From NCBI GenBank assembly GCA_032622095.1, contig CP136067.1:132683990-132747989 (forward strand): a stretch of 64,000 bases of DNA, given 5' to 3'. A program made the position numbers and the translations under genes. The DNA comes from Siphonodentalium dalli. Lineage: Eukaryota; Mollusca; Scaphopoda; Gadilida; Siphonodentaliidae. Below the pieces are notes generated by a model. It was not told the DNA's origin and ran no database searches. It was given only the letters and a program-made list of their open reading frames with translations. Shown here one piece after another: positions 57,481 to 64,000 of the stretch (position 1 is the first letter of the stretch; each line of letters opens with the position of its first letter).

Positions 57481-58412
57481 AAATATAAATAACAGGGTAA
57501 CCCGACTTCGTCCGGGATCTAACATTGAAATCCGTCGAAAGGCGCGATTTGACCTTGAATTAACCATTTTGAAGGTCAAGGTAAGGTCGGGGTCACGAAT
57601 TGACCCGTCCAAAACACTCACCGGACAAAAGTACCAATCGAAAGACTCCCCGGACAAAAGTACCCGTCGAAAGGCGCGATTTGACCTTGAATTGACCATT
57701 TTGAAGCTCATGGTCGGGTCCTGGTCACGATTTGACCCGCCCAAAACACTTCCCGGACAAAAGTACCTCTAGGTATAAAATGTCGTTGAAATCCGTCCTG
57801 CCGTTTTCCCGGCCATTGCTAACAAACAAACAAACAGACAAACAAAAGTCCCAAAATATATAGTAGACTAGCTGGTGGGCCCGACTTCGTCCGGGCTGTT
57901 TCCCCTCTGCTTTCATCCGTCGAAAGGCGCGATTTGACCTTGAATTTACCTTTTTGAAGTTCAAGGTCAAGTCGGGGTCATGATTTCACCCATCGAAAAC
58001 ACTCCCCGGACAAAAGTAACCATAGGTATCAAATTTCGTCGAAATCCGACCGTTTTACCCGATTTGACCTTGAATTGACCATTTTCAAGGTCAAGGTCAG
58101 GTCGGGACCACGATTTGACCCGTCGAAAACACTCCCTGAACAAAAGCACCCATAGGTATCAAATTTCGTCGTAATCCGTCCGTTTTACACGATTTGACCT
58201 TGAATTGACCATTTTGAAGGTCAATGTCAGGTCGGGATCACGATTTGACCCGTCCAAAATACTCCCCGGACAAAAGTACCCCTAGGTATCAAATTTCGTC
58301 GAAATCTGTCCTGCAGTTTTCCCGGCCATTGCTAATAAACAAACAGACAGACAAATAAATAAATAAATAAACAGACAGACAGACGTCTCAAAATATATAG
58401 TAGACTAGCAGG
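57481..58412 (+). repeat. Tandem copies of a roughly 130-bp repeat
   Basis: The unit reads GATTTGACCTTGAATTGACC, ATTTTGAAGGTCAAGGTCAG, GTCGGGATCACGATTTGACC, CGTCCAAAACACTCCCCGGA and CAAAAGTACCCCTAGGTATC in order, then AAATTTCGTCGAAATCCGTC. About five units are seen, with two (ACAGACAGAC)n-type microsatellites after TTTTCCCGGCCATTGCTAA. The palindrome CCCGACTTCGTCCGGG occurs at about 57498 and 57880. The same family lies inverted at 36780-37790. Confidence 0.82.
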
Positions 58413-59175
58413 TGTGCCAAGACAACCACAGGGACATAACTTTCAACCCGGGAAGAAGATAGGAAATCTCTGTCAGAGGGGCGCTCGATTACCAAACATA
58501 TCAGCGTCGCTGTTGACCACATCTAGATCGCAAGTACTGAGCACCAAATCGAATTAGCGAGCGTCCATGCAATAACATAGGGAAATGATTTGTGGAGTAA
58601 ACAGAACACGGTCTTGAGGATTAGCAAGACCAGATGTATCGCCTAGAAAGCTACTGAAACCAGGAGAGTTAATAGGACCCATGGGGAGATGACGATAACT
58701 CAATTACCCTAAGTACGATGAACCGACGCGCCGTGAAAATACACATGGCCGTCATTAGCAGACACTGGGTATTTTAGGAAGAAACAAGCCGACATGAGAA
58801 GACAGTTCTAACCAGTTTCTATCTGACCACCACAAGCGATCACCACGAACCTCGGACGCTTAGAAGAGCAGTGTGGAGCAATGGACGAGAATACAAGGTA
58901 AACATTATGCTCTTGTATTTCTAACAACGCCCCACTGATGCGCCGACGGAGGAAGAAGAAGAGCAGACGACAGGAAGACGAACTCAACCGGAACTCAACC
59001 GAGTAGAAGACAAGCAGACACACACAACCTATGAAGACGGAAGAAGACTCTAAACCAAGCAGACGACAAGAAGAGAAACCCAGATGCCGATGATTGAACA
59101 TTATTGACTTTGTTATATATAAATAATCAAACCGTTCTGATAGCCTTAAGAGTTATATGTACCCGTATTGGCACA
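58413..59175 (+). repeat. 5' LTR
   Basis: It begins TGTGCCAA and ends TTGGCACA, a perfect 8-bp terminal inverted repeat with TG...CA termini. It interrupts the upstream repeat at ...TAGACTAGCAGG. At other copies of that repeat (37765-37790, reverse strand) the sequence continues with TGACCCGACTTCG. A TATA-like TATATATAAA is near the 3' side (59114-59123). The opposite-strand 97-codon frame inside is not considered real. Confidence 0.75.
59114..59123 (+). promoter_or_regulatory. TATA-like box in the LTR
   Basis: TATATATAAA lies about 50 bp before the LTR end, a plausible core promoter for the genomic RNA. If so, the R and U5 regions would be very short. Confidence 0.4.
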
Positions 59176-59186
59176 TATCTCTTAAC

Positions 59187-59206
59187 TGGTGCCTTCGAGC
59201 CAGGAT
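59187..59206 (+). other. Candidate primer binding site
   Basis: TGGTGCCTTCGAGCC starts with the TGG expected opposite the CCA end of a tRNA. It sits 11 bp after the LTR end, farther than in most LTR elements. The complementary strand contains a GTTCAGATCC stretch resembling a tRNA T-arm, but I could not name the tRNA. Confidence 0.4.
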
Positions 59207-59310
59207 CTGAACGCTAATCACAGACACAACGTGAAACCAGAAGAGGAACAGTGTGAAAGAAACAGTGTGGGAAAATTCGCAAAACGTGAGTCTAATTGTT
59301 TATTATCATA

Positions 59311-60399
59311 ATGGCTACCCAACAACAACAATCAGCTGGTGTTCTCGCCCCATTAACAGAGTCTATCAATTCTCAAATTGCTGCAATGGCCATGACTACG
59401 GTAACACAGGTAGTGACGTCATTTGACGGGGACCCCACGAAATACCACGGGTGGGTCAAGTCGATAGAAAAATGCGCGATCCTAACCGGCGCTAACGAAG
59501 CAAAGAAGCCCTATATGGCATTCCAGAGCGCGACGGGCCCCGTATCAGATTTTTTACAAAGATATTTGGCCACGAATGCTAACGCCACGTGGCAAGACAC
59601 AAAAACTGAATTATCTAGTCGATTTGCCGAGATAAATGACATTCAATTCGCCTTTTCGATGCTAAGAAAAATCAAGCAAAAACAAAACGAAAATTTACAT
59701 GTGCTTGCCGAACGAATTTTGGAGATCGCGTCGGTGGCATACCGAGAGCAACCCGGCGGGATCAACGCGGTTGAAGGCCAACTCGTAGGGTTTTATATTG
59801 ACGCTTTAAGAAGCGACAGTTTGAAAATGAAGTTGATCAGGGATGCGCCGAAGACACTGAAATTGGCAGCCGACATCGCCATGCGGGAAATGGGGATCCG
59901 ACGGGTATTCAACCTACGAACGGGCCGCGAAAATTACAACGAAAACGAACCGGAAGCAATGGAAATCGATAGTTTCAGAAACAAACGCGCGAGAACAACC
60001 TGCGATGTGTGCGCAAGCGATAATCACACGACCCGAGAACACAGATCACGCCCGAGACAGGTGCATGTCGATGCGGTGGTTAAACCACGAACGGTCGAAT
60101 GTTGGACGTGTCAAGGTGATCATTTCGCTCGCGACTGCCCCTTTAAGACCGAAAACCGGAGGCACGTATCTTGCTGGGTTTGCGAAGGTAACCACTTAGC
60201 TAGAAATTGCCCCTCCAAATCCGGAGGTTCGAAGCAAAATCAATGGAACGTGCCGGTAACGCCACCTAGGGGAATCCGCCGAGATCAGCCGAACCGATCA
60301 CGTGACATATCCCATGATACACCGCGACACAGCCGGAGATATCCGACATTAAACGAACCGCCACGAATGATGACCCCGCCCACATATGCAAAAAACTAA
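59311..60399 (+). CDS. gag: Gag protein of the Ty3/Gypsy element
   Basis: 362 residues, starting at the ATG at 59311 (the longer frame from 59296 begins with TTG). It would assemble the intracellular particle and package element RNA. Residues ~35-200 carry a capsid-like retrotransposon gag region (VVTSFDGDPTKYHGWVKSIE, then a WQDTKTELSSRF motif and a helical LHVLAERIL stretch). The C-terminal third is basic with three zinc-knuckle-like modules: CX2CX4HX4H from C231, then two CX2CX3HX4C modules from C264 and C288. The usual knuckle spacing is X4 before the histidine, so the two complete ones are one residue short. The gene ends in an A AAA AAC slippery run directly before its TAA stop, where pol begins in the -1 frame. 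No lesion was seen. Confidence 0.9.
   Translation: MATQQQQSAGVLAPLTESINSQIAAMAMTTVTQVVTSFDGDPTKYHGWVKSIEKCAILTGANEAKKPYMAFQSATGPVSDFLQRYLATNANATWQDTKTELSSRFAEINDIQFAFSMLRKIKQKQNENLHVLAERILEIASVAYREQPGGINAVEGQLVGFYIDALRSDSLKMKLIRDAPKTLKLAADIAMREMGIRRVFNLRTGRENYNENEPEAMEIDSFRNKRARTTCDVCASDNHTTREHRSRPRQVHVDAVVKPRTVECWTCQGDHFARDCPFKTENRRHVSCWVCEGNHLARNCPSKSGGSKQNQWNVPVTPPRGIRRDQPNRSRDISHDTPRHSRRYPTLNEPPRMMTPPTYAKN
60390..60396 (+). promoter_or_regulatory. Programmed -1 frameshift site A AAA AAC
   Basis: In the gag frame the last codons are GCA AAA AAC TAA. The heptamer A-AAA-AAC (60390-60396) fits the X-XXY-YYZ rule, and slipping back one base opens the pol frame, which is then open to the window end. 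Just downstream, TCCTC (about 60404) can pair with GAGGA (about 60428) or with the nearer GAGG (about 60414), giving weak candidate stimulatory stems. The efficiency is unknown. Confidence 0.82.
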
Positions 60400-63300
60400 G
60401 GAATCCTCTCATTGAGGCCACAAATGGGAGGAAATATAACATAAATATTGTAGGGAACCCCAGCTCCTGTTTAGTTAGAATAGGTAAAAATAAATATCGC
60501 TCATTAGTGGATAGTGGAGCAGAAGTATCATTGATTCACAAACGCGTCTATGACGCATTACAGTTCCGACCGAAACTAACTAGGGAACACATCAACCTTA
60601 GCTCCGTGAATGGGAAGTCACTGGGCGTACTTGGTAGCGTGGAACTGACCTTCAGAATGGCGAAACTAAAATTAACCCATAAATTTTATGTGGCGAATGA
60701 TATGACCCGGAATATGATCTTGGGGAGGGATTGGTTGACCTCTCGGGGGGTCAGACTATATTATGATCTGGGATGCCTCAAGGTCAGTGACGTGTACGTC
60801 CCATTGGAATCGGACGCGCACATAGCTTCCCTGCTGAGATTGACCAGCAAGGTTAGCTTAAAGCCTCAAACATCAACTTTATGTATGGGAAAATCAAAAA
60901 ACTTAGCTTCTCTTCGCAAGTCGACATTAGTAGAGGTGGCCCAAATCGAGACAGGCTACCTAGCGTCAGAACCCGGTCTGGAAATCGGCAGCTCCATTTC
61001 TGGGGTGGGCAAGAGGAACAAGGTCCCGGTATTACTCGTCAATAACACGAACAAAACGTTTCGCCTACGGCGGGGCAGTGTGATTGGCAAAACGATCGTG
61101 TGTGACCCCGAAACCAATCATGAAATCAACTCTTTGTCGCAAAGCTACCGGTCTCCGACAACCCGTAATTACCGCGACAATGGCTATGCTCCCGGGCGCG
61201 CCGACCGTAACAGGGTAGACAACTCTAGGTCAGCACGCGCTACCGTCGAGAAAAGATTAAATTTAACCGAAGTTTCATGCCCCGAGCAATACCGAGAGAC
61301 ACTGGTAAAATTGTTGAAGTCCAACTCGGACATTTTTGCCGACAAGGACACTGAGCTGACGCAGACGAGCACAGTCAAGATGCATATTGACACGGGAAAC
61401 CACCCTCCGATAAAACTTCGCCCGTATCGCACCCCTTTGAATAAACGACCGTTGGTTGACACTGCCATAAATGATATGCTCGAAGCGGACATTATCAGGC
61501 CGAGTTCGAGCCCGTATTCCGCGCCTATTGTCATGGTTGACAAGCGCGACGGCACGAAACGATTTTGCGTCGACTTCAGACAATTAAATTCCATAACCAA
61601 GCCTATGTCATACCCACTTCCGGTTATCGACGATATTTTGGCACTTCTTGGAAAGTCTAAATTTTTCACCGCTATCGATCTAAAAAGTGGCTATTGGCAG
61701 TGCCAGGTCGCAGAGGAGGACAAGCAAAAGACGGCATTCGCTTGCCACCGAGGTCTTTTTGAATTCAACTCCATGCCTTTTGGGCTCCGGAACGCTGGAG
61801 GGGTTTTCTCCCAGCTGATGGCCCAGGTGTTATGTGGGATGGGTGATTACGCCATTGCCTACTTAGACGACGTCCTCATCTACAGCGAGTCCCTAGAATT
61901 ACACTTGGAACATATCCAGAAAGTCTTTGACAAGTTGCGCCAACATACACTGAAATTAAAATTAAAAAAGTGCCAATTCCTAAAGCAAGAAACACGGTAT
62001 TTGGGTTTTATAATTGATACCGACGGCGTCCGACCTGACCCCGACAAGGTCAAGGCCATCCGGTCGCTTGTGCCCCCAACATCAGTAAAAGAAGTACGTT
62101 CCTTCATTGGCATGAGCAACTACTACCGCAGATTTGTCCCCTCATTTTCGCAAATCGCTGAACCTTTGGTACAGCTTACAAAAAAATATGCCAAATTCAA
62201 ATGGGACCAAGCTTGCCAAATTTCGTTTGACAAACTAAAAGAAAATCTCACGGCAGTGCCTCTCCTGGCCTACCCAAATACGGCCACGCCCTATACATTG
62301 TATACTGATGCAAGCGACCTTTGCATCGGTGCCTGTCTGACCCAGTTGGGCTCAGATGGCGTTGAAGAACCAATTTATTATCTCTCACACAAACTTAGTG
62401 ATACTCAAACCCGATGGCCAACTGTGGAGAAAGAGGCATATGCAATTCACTTCGCATTACAAAGGTTGGACCATTACCTTCATAACGCCACTTTCACGAT
62501 AAAAACAGATCATAAACCATTGAAGTATCTCTTGGAATCCCCCATGCAGAACAAGAAAATTCAACAGTGGGCTTTGGGCATAACTGGATATAACTGTAAC
62601 ATTGAGTACATAGCTGGCCCAGATAATCACTGCGCAGACCTGCTCAGTCGAACGCCACCTAATGCTTATACGGAACAAGAGAAGGCAGAAGTAGAGGTAG
62701 ATATCAACGACAATAACCTTACTGTCGCCGAGACCCAAGCGGAAATCGCCGCCTTGAATTCGTCTCGATTTAAACCCAAAGACTTCGCAAGCTGCGAGGT
62801 AACCCCAAAGGAACTGCCGAATAAAACTCAAATTGGTCAGGCTTACCAACCTACTAATCTACTGTTCAACAAGCCAGGCTTCAACATGCTTGAGGAACAA
62901 AAGAAAGACCCGGAAATTGCGTCAGTTCTGGAGGCCCTCGACAAAGGCGAGGACACCCGGAATGACAAACACTTGATGATTGACGGGGTACTCTATTACC
63001 TCTCGAGTGCTGACGCAGAACCGACCCCACGCCTTCGGGTGCCCGCACATCTTCAAACCAACATAATCCAACAATACCACGATGATAACGGCCACGTGGG
63101 AGTAGACAAAACGCATGATGCGATTAGGTCGAAATATTTTTGGCCCAGACTGTACAAGGAACTAAACTGTTACGTTGGAAAGTGCGTGACCTGCCAAGTC
63201 AGGTCTCTGCAAAAACAATCCCCTAAAATGCAAATAACGGACACGCCCCCCTACCCTTTTGCCAAAATTGGGTTGGACCTATCAGGGCCCTACCCCACGT

Positions 63301-64000
63301 CGCTATCGGGTAACCGCTACATTATCAGCTTCATAGACTTATATAGCGGGTGGGCAGAAGCGTTTCCGGTCAAGGACAAGTCAGCCGATAACGTTGTTCA
63401 TCTCTTGATCGACGAGATATTCCCGCGACATGGATGCCCTCTAGAAATAATAACCGATAACGGCAGTGAGAACATTAATTACAAGGTCAGGGACACTCTG
63501 AAGGCTTTGAACATTCACCACGTGACTACGTCTTATTATCACCCCCAGAGCAACAGTAGAGTAGAGAGATTTCACAGGACTTTTAAAGACATTGTCTCAA
63601 AGAAAGTGGCAGACCAAATAAACACGTGGGACGTCCATTTAAATCAAGCACTAGCTGCGATTCGATTTAACAAAAATGAAACTTCTAAATTCTCCCCCTT
63701 TTTCTTGTTATACAACCGAGACGTCGTGTTCCCAATAGACAATCTCCTAAAACCCAGGCGTAAATACGCGGGAGAAGATTACCATCAGATAGCTCTGCAA
63801 CAACAGCACAAATCCTTTATGATGGTACACAAACACGTGAAACAGGCGAAACGCCAACAAGCAGCGAAATTTAACAAAAAGGCCACAGACACCAAATTCG
63901 AGATTGGCGAGGCCGTCTATGTGAAGAATCATTTACGAAAAAGCAAACTTGAAAGCAAATGGAAACCCTACTTCCGCATAACCAAGCAAATAACGCCCGT
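60396..64000 (+). CDS. pol: Pol polyprotein (protease, RT, RNase H, integrase), partial at window end
   Basis: This would be made as a Gag-Pol fusion by -1 frameshifting at 60390-60396. At least 1,201 codons are open with no stop. The order is: aspartic protease with DSGAE (D at 60510) and ILGRDWL; RT with FTAIDLKSGYWQ near 61660 and the catalytic YLDD at 61860-61871; RNase H with YTDASD (D at 62307) and TDHKPLKYLL; then the integrase. The integrase has an HHCC zinc finger (H...H near 63050-63105, CVTC near 63183) and a catalytic triad D 63276, D 63456, E 63564. The last two are separated by 35 residues, the classic DD35E spacing. A GPY/F-type KPYF motif lies at the very end. All catalytic residues are present, so this copy may be competent. 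The C terminus and 3' LTR lie beyond the window. Confidence 0.93.

Larger units (their letters stand above)
58413..64000 (+). mobile_element. Ty3/Gypsy LTR retrotransposon, 5' part, apparently intact
   Basis: In order: a 763-bp 5' LTR, a 135-bp leader, gag (59311-60399), and pol in the -1 frame (from 60396) running off the window with protease, RT, RNase H and integrase. The order PR-RT-RH-IN defines Ty3/Gypsy rather than Copia. I followed the pol frame to the last base without meeting a stop. The 3' end and 3' LTR are outside the window, so copy age cannot be judged from LTR identity. The two-knuckle gag hints at a Mag-like clade, but that is tentative. Confidence 0.93.

Noticed and set aside
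57569-58149. Short ORFs in the 130-bp repeat as genes
   Set aside because: The repeated translations simply follow the tandem unit and appear on both strands.
58808-59101. 97-codon minus-strand ORF in the LTR
   Set aside because: Antisense to the element, low complexity (Ser/Leu/Cys), and with no homology. It is a shadow of the LTR sequence.
59296-59310. Upstream start of Gag (TTG at 59296)
   Set aside because: Non-ATG start. The ATG at 59311 gives a normal Gag N terminus.
61184-61669. 161-codon minus-strand ORF opposite pol
   Set aside because: It lies antisense to the conserved RT region of pol; the plus frame has the catalytic motifs.

Overview
The window reads as an intergenic or intronic stretch of a metazoan nuclear genome, most likely a marine invertebrate and plausibly a mollusc. 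It is AT-rich and has no operons. Nearly all recognisable coding sequence belongs to transposable elements: a single-ORF APE-type LINE, an older LINE remnant, a Penelope-like fragment, a tRNA-derived SINE and a Ty3/Gypsy element. The rest is tandem repeats and foldback elements. The taxonomic guess rests only on this repeat mix. I found no complete host gene that I can defend, only weak exon-like candidates near 36.5, 38.1 and 44.5 kb.

Layout. 1-6.98 kb: a foldback element (1023-1407), a 60-nt hairpin (1771-1830), an inverted 5'-truncated LINE (2770-4310) and a GC-richer nested foldback DNA element (4362-6279). 6.98-11.49 kb: a LINE with one uninterrupted 1,263-codon EN-RT ORF and an A-rich tail. 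It is inserted in an older repeat, with a 7-bp target duplication that can be read from the sequence. 11.5-20.3 kb: a Penelope-like RT fragment and several diverged tandem arrays, two of which (12.6 and 16 kb) are the same satellite family. 20.5-32.7 kb: a LINE tail remnant, a SINE with 13-bp target duplications, three foldback MITEs of one family, and small tandem duplications. 32.9-35.6 kb: a roughly 50-copy 27-bp minisatellite followed by a diverged array carrying ATGGC(T/G)GCC motifs.

36-46 kb: mostly degenerate repeats, with possible exon-like stretches. 45.65-53.82 kb: a DNA element with GGCC termini and GTTTAAAC-rich subterminal repeats. Its right half and downstream flank are amplified into three near-identical tandem copies of 2.3 kb. 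54.3-55.2 kb: an inverted-repeat element. 57.5-58.4 kb: tandem copies of a roughly 130-bp repeat also found inverted at 37 kb. 58.4-64.0 kb: the 5' LTR, gag and most of pol of a Ty3/Gypsy retrotransposon running off the window end. It has no visible lesion and a canonical A AAA AAC frameshift site next to the gag stop.

How the parts relate: the LINE remnant and the SINE share an ATCA-type tail, consistent with the SINE borrowing LINE machinery. The Gypsy and the intact LINE look the youngest. The 2.3-kb triplication is also recent, because its copies differ at only a handful of sites. No new cellular pathway is evident; the interest lies in the mobile-element biology and repeat architecture.
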